DNA of 64,000 nt from Photobacterium aphoticum. Its GTDB lineage: Bacteria > Pseudomonadota > Gammaproteobacteria > Enterobacterales > Vibrionaceae. The DNA lies in the NCBI RefSeq assembly GCF_001029435.1, contig NZ_LDOV01000025.1:1-64000 (forward strand), written 5' to 3'. Below the pieces are notes generated by a model, which worked only from the letters and a program-made list of their open reading frames with translations, did not search any database and was not told the DNA's origin. The position numbers and the translations under genes were made by a program. Positions 8,802 through 18,067 of the stretch are shown piece by piece (the stretch's first letter is position 1; each line of letters starts with the position of its first letter).

Positions 8802-10109
8802 TTAGAAACGGTAGTTCGCCTGTACACCTAGCAGCCATACGCTACCCGTGGTTTCACCGGTAATGCTCGCTAGAGGTTTGCCTTTTACGTCCAATGTTTC
8901 TGTCATCGGCGCATCTTTGGCGATGATGTACGTAAAGCCAGCATCGAAGTTTAGGTTGTCAGAGTACTGGTAACCCGCACCCACGCTTAGCCAGATACGA
9001 TCTGTTTCAGGGATCGTTTGTGTGCGGTGCTCATCGCTTACCGCAGACATGTCGTAAGCGACACCGGTACGCAGTGCTAGCTTATTGGTGTACTGGTAAG
9101 TGGCACCCACTGCAAAGCGGTAGTTGTCTTCCCAATTTTCTTGCTTAATTAGATCGATGCCATCTTCGTTGTAGCCAGGGATTTTAGCTTCCAACTTGTC
9201 GAAGGTACTCCAATCGGTCCAGTTAACGCTAGCGTGCATCGCCAGTTTGTCAGTTAGCTGGTGGAAAGACGCCAGTTCAGCCGTCGCTGGTAGGGTCAAT
9301 GCCATGCTACCTGGTAGTGGAGTCTTGCCGTATAGGGCGCCAGACGCCTCACCTTCAAGATCCATATTTACTTCAGAGCGGTAGTTGAAACCAATGCGGT
9401 TGGCATCGTTGAGCTGCCATGCGGCACCCATCTGCCAGCCCCATGCGGTGTCATCACCTTCCATGTATTTCAGGTCTTTCCCTTCCATCGCATTGATCAT
9501 GCCATCAACGAATTTGTTGCCTGTAATTTGTGCAGGAAGATTACTAGGTACAGAAGCACCAATGTGACCTTCACCCATCACAAAACGTACACCGGCACCC
9601 ACGCTGAATTGCTCATTGATTTTGTAAGCGACGTTCGGGTTGATTTCTACAGAGAAGACTTTGGCCTGATCACCAAACATGGTACCGATAAAATCGCCAC
9701 CCAGTTCAGTTTCCATGCCGTAGTTGGTTGCAAACGCTAAGCCTAGCGCCCACTGCTCGTTCAAACGGTGTGACAGATAAAAATTAGGGATCACAGCAGC
9801 GTGTGCAATATCGCCAGCTTTTGTTGAACCAACAGGCTTACCCATCACATTCACATCGCCTTTCACATCGATGTTTGGATCAACATAGATAGCACCGGTA
9901 GAGATTTGTGTGCCTTCCAGGTACGTCAGCATGGCTGGGTTACGGAATTGCGCACTGGCGTTATCCGCCATGGCTGCTTCACCGGCAAATGCACGGCCAA
10001 GACCGGTTGCAGAGTATTCTGCTAGTTGGAAACCCGCTGCCATGGTGTTGGCACTGAAACCCAGTGTTAGGGCTGCTGCTACAGAAAGTGTGATTTTATT
10101 CTTATTCAT
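8802..10109 (-). CDS. fadL: Outer-membrane long-chain fatty acid transporter FadL (copy 1)
   Basis: FadL-family 14-strand beta-barrel that binds and admits long-chain fatty acids across the outer membrane. A signal peptide (MNKNKITLSVAAALTLG...NTMA) is followed by the mature N-terminal hatch AGFQLAEYSATGLGRAFAG and the NPA motif region (FRNPAM). The protein ends in Phe (YRF), the usual barrel-assembly signal. I use the ATG at 10109, which begins the signal peptide, rather than a longer in-frame ATG at 10136. A second FadL gene lies immediately upstream, but a terminator separates the two, so each probably has its own promoter. A FadR-like operator lies about 155 bases upstream. Confidence 0.93.
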   Translation of the reverse strand: MNKNKITLSVAAALTLGFSANTMAAGFQLAEYSATGLGRAFAGEAAMADNASAQFRNPAMLTYLEGTQISTGAIYVDPNIDVKGDVNVMGKPVGSTKAGDIAHAAVIPNFYLSHRLNEQWALGLAFATNYGMETELGGDFIGTMFGDQAKVFSVEINPNVAYKINEQFSVGAGVRFVMGEGHIGASVPSNLPAQITGNKFVDGMINAMEGKDLKYMEGDDTAWGWQMGAAWQLNDANRIGFNYRSEVNMDLEGEASGALYGKTPLPGSMALTLPATAELASFHQLTDKLAMHASVNWTDWSTFDKLEAKIPGYNEDGIDLIKQENWEDNYRFAVGATYQYTNKLALRTGVAYDMSAVSDEHRTQTIPETDRIWLSVGAGYQYSDNLNFDAGFTYIIAKDAPMTETLDVKGKPLASITGETTGSVWLLGVQANYRF

Positions 10110-10262
10110 CAGTCTACAATGTTCGCTGAAATTCAATAGCGCGGATCATACGCCTTAGAGTAATTGCTTTAAGTTATTCTTCGTAAATTTGGTGTATTTA
10201 GCGTTAAATTTTATATATTGCACTTAATTTGAAATTGTGTGCGGTAAAAAATGAACAATAAA

Positions 10263-10279
10263 ATCTGGTCGGATGAGAT
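10263..10279. promoter_or_regulatory. FadR-like operator upstream of fadL copy 1
   Basis: ATCTGGTCGGATGAGAT matches the E. coli FadR consensus (AACTGGTCnGACCAGTT-type) in the CTGGTCnGA core. It lies in the 5' region of the downstream fadL, which fits FadR control of fatty-acid uptake. Confidence 0.65.
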
Positions 10280-10423
10280 TTCAGCGTACACGTGTGCAGG
10301 AGATAGTACTTTTCAGCGACGCTATGTTCACTGAAAGGGTGAAACAAAGACGAATATACACCCTAGAACAAGTGAAAAATGCCGAAAGAAGGCGAGATAT
10401 CAGGCCGTTTGTTACGGATAAAG

Positions 10424-10449
10424 AAAAAGGGAGCCGAGGGCTCCCTTTT
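10424..10449 (-). terminator. Terminator of the second fadL gene
   Basis: On the minus strand AAAAGGGAGCC, loop CTC, GGCTCCCTTTTT, then CTTT. Confidence 0.85.
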
Positions 10450-10477
10450 ATAATACAAAACGATAATGTTCGCTGAA

Positions 10478-11719
10478 TTAGAATGAACGGCTGTACTGAA
10501 TACCGTATAGCCATGCATTAGCACGGGTTGTTGCAGTAACAGGGAATAGACCAGTTTCTTCTTTCACTTCGACGTCTTTACCTACTAGATAAGTCACGCC
10601 CACATCGATGTTAGACTTGCTGTCTAGGTGGTAAGTGAAACCGCCTGAGAACCACTGACGATCGGAGTCTGGTACAGAAATAGACGTTTTCTGATCTTGT
10701 GCGCTGGTGTCGTACATGTAACCGGCACGCAGCGTCCAGTCATTGTTCAGGTAGTAAGTACCACCCAGTGCGTAGTGCCAGCCGTCTTGCCAGTTGTAAT
10801 TATTTAGTACATCACCGCCGGTGGTCTCTAGTTTGTCAAACTCACTCCAACGAATCCATTGTACGCTGTAGTGTACTGCGAATAGTTGGTTCAAACGGTG
10901 GTAACCAGAGAATTCCGCCATGTCAGGCAATGGCATTTTCAGTTTATCATCGCTGATATTTGGATTGCCGCTTTGTGCCTTGATGTAGGTCATATCGCCT
11001 TTCGCTTCCAGCTCAGGGCTGTAGCGGTAAGACAAACCGAAACGGTTATCTTCGTTCAGCTCATAAACTGTACCAACGTTCCAACCCAGTGCGATACCAT
11101 CAGCATCGACATCAAGTAGTGTGATGTCTTTATTTGGATTTAGAGGTGTGCGACCTTCAGGAACAAAGCGCTGAAGTTTGCCTGCGCCATAGATAACATC
11201 TAAACCACCACCAATGCTCCACTGTTCATTGATGCGATATGCTGTGCTTAGTGCAAAGTTGACACTTTTCACATCAGTCAGGCCGCCGTATTCGTTAGCT
11301 GCGTAATTATCATCAAATTCAGTTTTAGTTCCGAAGTTTGAATATACACCAGCGCCTACCGTCCATTTTTCATTGATCGGGTGGATGTAGTAGATGTTAG
11401 GAACATAAGAAGTATCACCGATCTGTGCGTCATCAAGCCCCTTTGGAGCCAAAGGGTACTTCGCATTTTTTACGTTGATATCTGTGTTAACAGCATTGAT
11501 ACCCAGAGACATCGCTGGTTTGTCAAACAGTGCCATTGCTGCTGCGTTACGAGACATGACGGATGCGTTATCAGCGATAACAGCGTCACCGGCAAAAGCA
11601 CGACCCAAGCCAGTAGCTGATTGTGCGTTTAGCTGGAAACCGGCTGCCAACGCTTGTTGCGATGCCAGGGTGATGGCTGCTGCAACCATCGATTGTGTAA
11701 ACAGACGCTTCTTATTCAT
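10478..11719 (-). CDS. Outer-membrane long-chain fatty acid transporter FadL (copy 2)
   Basis: Second FadL-family porin, 413 residues from the ATG at 11719, chosen because it opens the signal peptide (MNKKRLFTQSMVAAAITLAS...ALA) and has TTAGGA upstream. The mature protein begins AGFQLNAQSATGLGRAFAG, nearly the same hatch sequence as copy 1, and ends in SF-stop. The two copies are clearly paralogous yet well diverged in the extracellular loops, which suggests different ligand preference rather than recent duplication. Vibrionaceae often carry several FadL homologues. Another FadR-like site lies about 90 bases upstream of the start. Confidence 0.92.
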   Translation of the reverse strand: MNKKRLFTQSMVAAAITLASQQALAAGFQLNAQSATGLGRAFAGDAVIADNASVMSRNAAAMALFDKPAMSLGINAVNTDINVKNAKYPLAPKGLDDAQIGDTSYVPNIYYIHPINEKWTVGAGVYSNFGTKTEFDDNYAANEYGGLTDVKSVNFALSTAYRINEQWSIGGGLDVIYGAGKLQRFVPEGRTPLNPNKDITLLDVDADGIALGWNVGTVYELNEDNRFGLSYRYSPELEAKGDMTYIKAQSGNPNISDDKLKMPLPDMAEFSGYHRLNQLFAVHYSVQWIRWSEFDKLETTGGDVLNNYNWQDGWHYALGGTYYLNNDWTLRAGYMYDTSAQDQKTSISVPDSDRQWFSGGFTYHLDSKSNIDVGVTYLVGKDVEVKEETGLFPVTATTRANAWLYGIQYSRSF

Positions 11720-11805
11720 TTTATAGTTATTCCTAATGGTATTTTTTTGTTTTGTTCTACGATCGAGCGCAGATTGGGGCAGATTGTATGGGGGCGCCAC
11801 ATCGC

Positions 11806-11822
11806 ATCAAATCTGACCAGTT
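11806..11822. promoter_or_regulatory. FadR-like operator upstream of fadL copy 2
   Basis: On the minus strand AACTGGTCAGATTTGAT agrees with the left half and centre of the FadR consensus exactly (AACTGGTCnGA). It lies about 90 bases before the fadL start. The rest of 11823-11960 is AT-rich with no other recognised element. Confidence 0.7.
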
Positions 11823-11962
11823 CAGTAAATTATCATTAAGTTTAAATAAGGTGTTGAATTTATTGTTTTTAATCGTTTTCGTTGGTGTGTTGATAGCTCA
11901 AAAAAGCAGCATGTTTGACTGGGTTGGTAGTGAAAAAAGGGGAAAAGGGAAAAATTTCGCTT

Positions 11963-12004
11963 AAAAAAGCCAAAAGCATACCTTTTGGGTATCCTTTTGG
12001 CGTT
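11963..12004 (-). terminator. Terminator of the sigma factor/DUF3379 operon
   Basis: On the minus strand GCCAAAAGGATACCC, loop AAAA, GGGTATGCTTTTGGC, then TTTTTT. Confidence 0.85.
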
Positions 12005-12070
12005 AAGGGTGGGGCGGTTTATGGATGCGTGACTAGGTTGTGATGCCAATCACGTTATCTGGGCAGATCG

Positions 12071-12787
12071 TTAAATTTCCCAGTTTAAATCCGCTTTCAG
12101 GCGTTCTGCCACCGGGGTGACATCCTGGCCTTTATCACCGACAACGATCAGGTCTGCTTTGTGTGCGGGCATCACCACGCCTTGCATGTTGTCATCACTG
12201 AAGGTGGTCGGGCCGCTGCTTTGTGGGTTAGGTACCACAAAAATCGTGACTTTCCCTTGTGCGGTGCCTAACACCATGTGCAAGGCATTTTGTCCACCAA
12301 AGCCACAGTGATTGACGTAATAAACATGGCCTGGTAATTGGTCAAACTGCGATCCAAACGGACTCATTTTGGCGTTAACCTGATGTAATGAGACTGCTTC
12401 ATCAATGTGATCGACAAAGCCGGCTTCATGGTAAATGTGCTCAAGGGCCAGCTGTCCAAGTGCAGATGGCGCATTTAACGAGTGATCGGTGGCATTAAAG
12501 TGTCCCAAGAATAAGCCCGCTAAAAACGCGACCGATGCCGCCAGCCCTAAAAACGCAGAGGTCCGGTAACGGCGAGGGGCCGGTTGGCTGGTTTGATGGA
12601 ATAAAATCTTGTCAGCCAGATCATCCGGGACATCGACTTTCATCGCTTGTGCCAATTTGCTGTCAAGGGCTTGAAGCTCATCAGAGAGTTTACGGTTAGC
12701 CAGCGAGGCATTGCGTGATTCAAGCATATCAGGACTGTTATCGTTAGGATCGGCTAATAGACGTCGGCGAAATTCTAGATCATCCAT
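12071..12787 (-). CDS. DUF3379-family membrane protein, putative anti-sigma partner
   Basis: A 238-residue protein with a long charged N-terminal cytoplasmic part (MDDLEFRRRLLADPNDNS), one transmembrane helix at about residues 77-95 (SAFLGLAASVAFLAGLFLG) and a C-terminal extracytoplasmic domain. This fits the DUF3379 family, which in Vibrio and related genera is encoded next to an ECF sigma factor. The start overlaps the sigma gene by 8 bases, implying translational coupling. By topology and position it is probably a membrane anti-sigma factor; that is inference, since no canonical anti-sigma zinc motif is visible. The C-terminal domain has a CGFGGQN segment of unknown role. Confidence 0.82.
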   Translation of the reverse strand: MDDLEFRRRLLADPNDNSPDMLESRNASLANRKLSDELQALDSKLAQAMKVDVPDDLADKILFHQTSQPAPRRYRTSAFLGLAASVAFLAGLFLGHFNATDHSLNAPSALGQLALEHIYHEAGFVDHIDEAVSLHQVNAKMSPFGSQFDQLPGHVYYVNHCGFGGQNALHMVLGTAQGKVTIFVVPNPQSSGPTTFSDDNMQGVVMPAHKADLIVVGDKGQDVTPVAERLKADLNWEI

Positions 12788-13346
12788 TTTGTTGGTCCCT
12801 CCGCTCAGATTGCTGCTCTAATTGCTCTTTTAATTGGTTTCTAGCACGAAATAGACGTGTCATGACGGTATTGCGGTTTAAGCCCAGAATATCGGCAATT
12901 TCATCCCCGCTGAAGCCGGCCATAATTTGTAGCACGAGTGGTTCGCGATACTCGGGTGCTAACTTCATGATTTGTTGACGAAGCATCTGTTGCTCCAGTT
13001 CGGCATCGTTTCCTTGTTGCTGGGTATCGGCAATGGCGTAATCGTCGATATCGACTAAATCGAGTTGTTTACGTTCAAAGCGACGGGCGTTTTCCCGTCG
13101 CAGAATCGTGATCAGCCAGGACTTCGCGGCATTGTCATCTTGCAGGCTGTCTAATGATCGCCATGCACGTAAACAGGTTTCTTGCACCAAGTCTTCCGCC
13201 ACATGCGGATCATGGCACAACCAGTAGGCATAGCGGTAGAGATCCCGATGCCAGGCCCTGACAAGGGCTTCATATCGTCTTTGCTTATTCATATCAACAG
13301 AGACCGAGGCATCCGGCTTTTTCTTACGAAAAAATTGCTTAATCAT
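12780..13346 (-). CDS. ECF-type RNA polymerase sigma factor
   Basis: Group IV sigma-70 protein of about 188 residues. Region 2 is recognisable (YEALVRAWHRDLYRYAYWLC, DLVQETCLRAWRSL) as is region 4 with its helix-turn-helix (EYREPLVLQIMAGFSGDEIADILGL then RNTVMTRLFRARNQL). There is no region 3 and no C-terminal extension. The start is uncertain: ATG at 13346 opens a Lys-rich stretch, while ATG at 13358 and TTG at 13361 are in frame upstream, and an internal ATG before KQRRYEAL is possible. The DUF3379 gene overlaps its end. The pair sits between fadL and fadI as in other Vibrionaceae, but a link to lipid metabolism is only positional. Confidence 0.88.
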   Translation of the reverse strand: MIKQFFRKKKPDASVSVDMNKQRRYEALVRAWHRDLYRYAYWLCHDPHVAEDLVQETCLRAWRSLDSLQDDNAAKSWLITILRRENARRFERKQLDLVDIDDYAIADTQQQGNDAELEQQMLRQQIMKLAPEYREPLVLQIMAGFSGDEIADILGLNRNTVMTRLFRARNQLKEQLEQQSERRDQQNG

Positions 13347-13599
13347 AAATTTGCCCATCAACAGGTTGAATCGCGCCTGTATTGTGTGAGTTTTTGGCGT
13401 GATTCAGACGATTCATCCAATAATCCGCATTAAAATTGATCTGGTTCAAATTGTGTCTGTCAGAGAAAGTTATAGTAGTCCCTGTCATCTGGTAGTCCAT
13501 TGAGGCGTCTGTACCGAGGATTAGGTATGGGTTCCACGAGGGAATACCTGTTGAGCAAGATGACAACTTCCTTTTGAAGGCTGACTTTACTTTCTCCTA

Positions 13600-13708
13600 T
13601 CAGGCTTGCCTGATTTGCAATTGGCTTTAGGTTAATTGAATTACACCATACATGGATTGCTTTCCGTGTAGATTACGACCATACCCTTTCGGTATGGTTT
13701 TTTTTTAT
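13600..13708 (+). ncRNA. Candidate small RNA or unlinked leader ending in a terminator
   Basis: An intrinsic terminator on the plus strand (ACCATACC, loop CTTTC, GGTATGGT, then nine T residues, 13678-13706) has no plus-strand gene before it: the upstream gene is the sigma factor on the minus strand. A second stem (ACATGGA / TTCCGTGT, about 13651-13670) precedes it. The 5' end is not determined. A weak -10 (TATAGT) at 13471-13476 would give a transcript of about 225 bases, or a shorter one may start nearer the hairpins. No match to a known RNA family was recognised. Confidence 0.4.
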
Positions 13709-13809
13709 CTTAGCATTGTGCTGTGCATTTTTTCCCCACCTTTTTCTTAACCCCTTTCTCATTTCTGTCACGTTTATTTTGATTGTATTAACAATAACGT
13801 TACACTTAT

Positions 13810-13826
13810 TTGTGGTCTGACCTCTA
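13810..13826. promoter_or_regulatory. FadR-like operator upstream of fadIJ
   Basis: The core TGGTCTGACC is the symmetric centre of the FadR consensus. The site lies about 80 bases before the fadI start, in the expected promoter region. The outer bases match less well than at the two fadL sites. Confidence 0.65.
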
Positions 13827-13902
13827 GAATATCTAACGTATTGGTGGCGAGCGCCGGTTGTTCGGTTGCCCTACGCCCAGACACACAACATAAGGAGTTG
13901 CG

Positions 13903-15213
13903 ATGACACGTCTCCAGAATCTCACCACCGCACAAGGTGAGCGCATCGCCGTCGTGAGTGGATTACGTACCCCGTTTGCCCGTCAAGCGACGGCGTTTGC
14001 GGACATCTCGGCTTTAGAGATGGGGCAAATGGTGGTGAATGGATTGCTGCAACAGGTGGATATGGATCCTCAACTGGTTGAGCAAGTGGTGTTTGGACAG
14101 GTGATTCAAATGCCCGCTGCGCCCAATATTGCCCGGGAAATTGTGTTGGGCACGGGGATGTCTGTGGGCACCGATGCCTACAGTGTGACCCGCGCCTGTG
14201 CCACCAGTTTTCAGGCCACCGCCAACGTGGTGGAAAGCATCTTGGCCGGCAATATTAATGTGGGCATTGCAGGGGGCGCTGATTCGTCATCCGTTTTGCC
14301 GATCGGTGTCTCCAAACACATGGCGTCCACGTTACTGGCATTGAGTAAAGCCAAAACCCTCCGCCAACGCCTCGCCTTATTACGCTCCCTTAGTATGAAA
14401 GATCTGGTGCCGGTGCCGCCTGCGGTTGCCGAATATTCAACGGGGTTGAGTATGGGGCAAACGGCTGAGCAAATGGCGAAAACCCACGGGATCAGCCGTG
14501 AAGCGCAAGATGACTTTGCCCACCGTTCACACACCCTAGCAGCCCAAGCCTGGCATGACGGGCGTATCCAAGACGAAGTCATGACGGCGTTTCCAGCCCC
14601 GTACCGTCAGTGGATAGATAAAGACAATAACATTCGTGAAGACAGCAGCTTAGAGGCGTATGCCGCTTTGCGTCCTGCGTTTGACCGCCAACACGGCAGT
14701 GTGACGGCTGCCAATGCCACGCCATTAACGGACGGTGCGGCCGCATTGTTGCTGATGCGGGAAGGGCGGGCCAAAGCGCTCGGTCTCACGCCGCTGGGCT
14801 ATATCCGATCCTATGCATTTTCTGCGATAGGGGTTGAGCAGGACATGTTGATGGGGCCGTCTTATGCCACGCCAATCGCCCTGGATCGTGCGGGGGTGAC
14901 ACTCTCTGATTTAGCGTTGATTGATATGCATGAAGCGTTTGCCGCGCAGACGTTGGCGAATGTGCAGATGTTTGCGTCTCGTCAGTTTGCCCAAGATAAG
15001 CTGGGTCGTGATGATGCTATCGGCGAGATAGACATGGACAAATTTAATGTACTGGGTGGCTCGATTGCGTACGGCCACCCCTTTGCTGCCACGGGCGCGC
15101 GCATGATCACCCAAACGTTGCGGGAACTGCAGCGACGAGGGGGGGGGTTGGCATTAACGACGGCATGTGCGGCCGGTGGACTCGGTGCGGCGATGATTTT
15201 GGAGGCAGAATGA
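13903..15213 (+). CDS. fadI: 3-ketoacyl-CoA thiolase FadI
   Basis: Beta subunit of a second beta-oxidation complex: cleaves 3-ketoacyl-CoA with CoA to acetyl-CoA and a shortened acyl-CoA. The 436-residue length matches FadI rather than the shorter FadA. The nucleophile Cys99 lies in [11 protein letters not shown], the His of [17 protein letters not shown] and the second Cys of [13 protein letters not shown] complete the thiolase active site, and EAFAAQ is present. The start has AAGGAG upstream. The stop overlaps the fadJ start (ATGATG), so the two subunits are coupled. A FadR-like operator upstream suggests induction by long-chain fatty acids. Confidence 0.96.
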   Translation: MTRLQNLTTAQGERIAVVSGLRTPFARQATAFADISALEMGQMVVNGLLQQVDMDPQLVEQVVFGQVIQMPAAPNIAREIVLGTGMSVGTDAYSVTRACATSFQATANVVESILAGNINVGIAGGADSSSVLPIGVSKHMASTLLALSKAKTLRQRLALLRSLSMKDLVPVPPAVAEYSTGLSMGQTAEQMAKTHGISREAQDDFAHRSHTLAAQAWHDGRIQDEVMTAFPAPYRQWIDKDNNIREDSSLEAYAALRPAFDRQHGSVTAANATPLTDGAAALLLMREGRAKALGLTPLGYIRSYAFSAIGVEQDMLMGPSYATPIALDRAGVTLSDLALIDMHEAFAAQTLANVQMFASRQFAQDKLGRDDAIGEIDMDKFNVLGGSIAYGHPFAATGARMITQTLRELQRRGGGLALTTACAAGGLGAAMILEAE

Positions 15214-17429
15214 TGCATACCCAACAGGTAGAAAAAAATCGGGCAGAGTCAGTATCCGTCTCTGCCTCACAGGCTGTCTCCGTACCTCCTTCGGCCTTCA
15301 CGTTATCCTACAGCGATAATGGGCTGGCCTGGTTGTGTATCGATGTACCTAACGAGAGCATGAATACCTTGCAATCGGTGTTTGCCGAGCAAGTCAGTGC
15401 GGTGTTGGCGGAGTTAGCACAACGGACGGATCTGCAAGGTATGGTGGTCTATTCGGGCAAGGACGATAACTTTATTGCTGGCGCGGACATCCATATGTTG
15501 GCCGATTGTCAGAGTGCGGAGGAAGCGCAGGCATTGGCAACAAAAGGTCAGCAGTTGTTTGCCGCGTTGGAAGCCTTGCCGTTTCATACCGTCGCTGCCA
15601 TTCATGGGCCGTGTTTGGGCGGAGGGTTAGAGCTGGCTTTGGCCTGTCACAGTCGTGTGTGTACGGAGGCGACAATCACGCGTTTGGGGCTGCCGGAAGT
15701 GCAACTGGGGCTGCTGCCTGGCTCGGGTGGTACGCAGCGTTTGCCGCGTTTGATTGGCGTGGCTGGGGCGCTCGATATGATCCTGACCGGCAAAGCGCTA
15801 CGTGGTAAAAAAGCCCGCGCGTTGGGTGTGGTGGATGAGTGTGTGCCACAGAGCATATTGCTGGATGTTGCCGCTAAGCGCGCACTGACCCCGAAGCCAA
15901 CGCGTCATTTATCGTGGTCGGCACGGGCGATGGGCGGCAATGCGCTGGGGCGCTCGGTAGTGTTTGATCAAGCGGCGAAAAAGACGCAGGCGAAAACACG
16001 GGGTAATTATCCGGCGACCGACGCCATTTTAACCGTGATCAAAACCGGTTTAGAGCAAGGCATGGATAAAGGCTTGGCTTTAGAAGCGAAGCGGTTCGGC
16101 GAGTTGGTGATGAGTCCGGAATCGGCCGCCTTACGCAGCATTTTCTTTGCCACGACAGCGATGAAAAAAGAGCGGGGCGCGAATGACGAACCGATGGCGA
16201 TCCAGCGTATTGGTGTGCTGGGTGGTGGCCTGATGGGCGGTGGGATCAGCCATGTGAGCGCAGCGAAAGCCGGTTATCAGGTGCAGATCAAAGACATCAG
16301 TAACGACGGCATTTTGAATGCGATGGCCTATCACTATGGCCTGCTGGAGAAACAGCGACAACGAAAAATACTGCGTAATACCCAAGTGCAGCAGCAGATG
16401 CTTCGTCTGTCGGGCGGCACGACTTATCGCGGGTTTGAAAAGGTGGATGTGGTGATTGAGGCGGTGTTTGAAGATCTTACGTTGAAACACCAAATGGTGA
16501 AAGAGGTGGAAGCCCATGCCAAGCCAGAAACGATTTTTGCTACTAATACCTCGTCGCTGCCGATCCATCAGATCGCTGAAGTCGCTGCCCGCCCAGACAA
16601 CGTGATTGGCCTGCATTATTTCAGCCCGGTCGAGAAAATGCCGCTGGTGGAAGTGATCCCCCATCAAGGTACGTCAGAGAGCACCATTGCGACAGTCGTG
16701 AAATTGGCCAAACAGCAGGGTAAGACCCCGATTGTGGTAGGTGATAGCGCGGGGTTTTACGTGAACCGGATTTTAGCGCCTTACATGAACGAGGCGGCTT
16801 ACCTGTTACTGTCCGGTGAACCGATTGAGCATCTTGATAATGCGTTGCTGGATTTCGGTTTTCCGGTCGGTCCCATCACGTTATTGGATGAAGTGGGGAT
16901 TGATATCGGGGCGAAAATCATGCCGATCTTGGTGCAAGAGCTAGGCGAGCGTTTTCAGGGACCCGATGTGTTTGATGTGTTGCTCAATGATGGTCGTAAA
17001 GGGCGTAAGAGCGGCAAGGGTTTCTATCGCTATGCCGGGCAGGGACGGCACAAGAAAGCAGATGAAAAGAAACAGGTCGATAAGCGGGTCTATAAATTGT
17101 TGGGTATTCGTCCGGAGCGCAATGTCGATGGGCACACGTTAGCGATGCGTTGTACCTTAATGATGCTCAATGAGGCGGCGCGTTGTTTGGATGAAGGCGT
17201 AGTGCAGTCGGCACGAGATGGGGATGTCGGTGCCATTTTCGGGATCGGTTTTCCGCCGTTTTTAGGCGGCCCGTTCCGTTACATGGATCAACTGGGGGTT
17301 GCCTCTGTGGTCGCGCAGTTGTATCAGCATGCTGACTTGTACGGTGAGCGGTTTTTACCCTGTGAGCGACTGGTGGCGATGGCACAAGCGGGACAGGTCT
17401 TCTATCCCGCCGAGGCGGAGTCTCAGTGA
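15210..17429 (+). CDS. fadJ: Fatty oxidation complex alpha subunit FadJ
   Basis: Bifunctional enoyl-CoA hydratase and 3-hydroxyacyl-CoA dehydrogenase, 739 residues (E. coli FadJ is 714). The N-terminal crotonase domain has the oxyanion-hole segments [10 protein letters not shown] and [16 protein letters not shown] and the catalytic Glu regions ([22 protein letters not shown]). The dehydrogenase begins with the Rossmann motif [18 protein letters not shown] and has [16 protein letters not shown] with its His. I place the start at 15210, directly after GGAGG and overlapping the fadI stop; a GTG further upstream inside fadI is unlikely. The polar N-terminal extension of about 30 residues, up to [11 protein letters not shown], is longer than usual. 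Confidence 0.95.
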   Translation: MMHTQQVEKNRAESVSVSASQAVSVPPSAFTLSYSDNGLAWLCIDVPNESMNTLQSVFAEQVSAVLAELAQRTDLQGMVVYSGKDDNFIAGADIHMLADCQSAEEAQALATKGQQLFAALEALPFHTVAAIHGPCLGGGLELALACHSRVCTEATITRLGLPEVQLGLLPGSGGTQRLPRLIGVAGALDMILTGKALRGKKARALGVVDECVPQSILLDVAAKRALTPKPTRHLSWSARAMGGNALGRSVVFDQAAKKTQAKTRGNYPATDAILTVIKTGLEQGMDKGLALEAKRFGELVMSPESAALRSIFFATTAMKKERGANDEPMAIQRIGVLGGGLMGGGISHVSAAKAGYQVQIKDISNDGILNAMAYHYGLLEKQRQRKILRNTQVQQQMLRLSGGTTYRGFEKVDVVIEAVFEDLTLKHQMVKEVEAHAKPETIFATNTSSLPIHQIAEVAARPDNVIGLHYFSPVEKMPLVEVIPHQGTSESTIATVVKLAKQQGKTPIVVGDSAGFYVNRILAPYMNEAAYLLLSGEPIEHLDNALLDFGFPVGPITLLDEVGIDIGAKIMPILVQELGERFQGPDVFDVLLNDGRKGRKSGKGFYRYAGQGRHKKADEKKQVDKRVYKLLGIRPERNVDGHTLAMRCTLMMLNEAARCLDEGVVQSARDGDVGAIFGIGFPPFLGGPFRYMDQLGVASVVAQLYQHADLYGERFLPCERLVAMAQAGQVFYPAEAESQ

Positions 17430-18028
17430 CGCGGATACAGTGATTGTTTGTTGGCAATGCGGACATACAGAAGGCATGGCAGACAACGCTCCTCAACAGG
17501 TAAATAAAAACCCATAAAGCCAGTGTGCTATCACTGACGATATGCGTGATTAGGTGTCCATACCTGATGGGGTCATAGAGGCTGTTGAAACAGGCGTGAA
17601 TGTGCCGAGAAGGCAGCAGACCCCTTTGCAACAAGGCCGACGGTGATTAATCAGAGACGGCGAAGATGTGACTATAAGCGTGATGGTGCTATTCAACATC
17701 GTGCAATGTACAATCTTGTTGCAGAAAATAGTGACAGTCATCATCGTGCATTTGTATGTAAATTACTAGTGCCGAGTGTGAACATGGCATTTATAAATAT
17801 GTACAATCCATTCTGTTTTGTCACAAAGTGCGTGCGCTAAGTCACTATTTTGGTGGTGAAAAGTCTTGGTTACGTTGGCTTGACGTAAAGAGGGAGGCAT
17901 TGCCAGTGAAAGGTGAAAAGTGAGAGCGCCGTCTCAACGTCGACGCTCAACGCCGATCCTCACAGTCAGCCCAGCAAAGCGGGTTGTCGTCATCAGACAA
18001 AAAAGCGCAAAACAAACGCAGACCAAGG
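17430..18028. other. Long intergenic stretch downstream of fadJ
   Basis: About 600 bases between fadJ and the terminator of the convergent protease gene. I see no gene with family resemblance, no strong terminator for fadIJ on the plus strand and no tRNA-like structure. Short open frames exist on both strands but lack ribosome sites and recognisable composition. Confidence 0.5.
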
Positions 18029-18034
18029 AAAAAG

Positions 18035-18059
18035 AAAACCCAGCCGAGGCTGGGTTTTT
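18035..18059 (-). terminator. Terminator of the pitrilysin-like gene (bidirectional)
   Basis: AAAACCCAGCC and GGCTGGGTTTTT form a stem with runs of T on either strand. On the minus strand TTTTCTTTTTC follows. It may also stop fadJ readthrough. Confidence 0.85.
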
Positions 18060-18067
18060 GATGGGAT

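Noticed and set aside
13339..13566. 75-codon minus-strand frame overlapping the sigma-factor start
   Set aside because: No ribosome site; it covers the 5' region of the sigma gene and part of the candidate small RNA.
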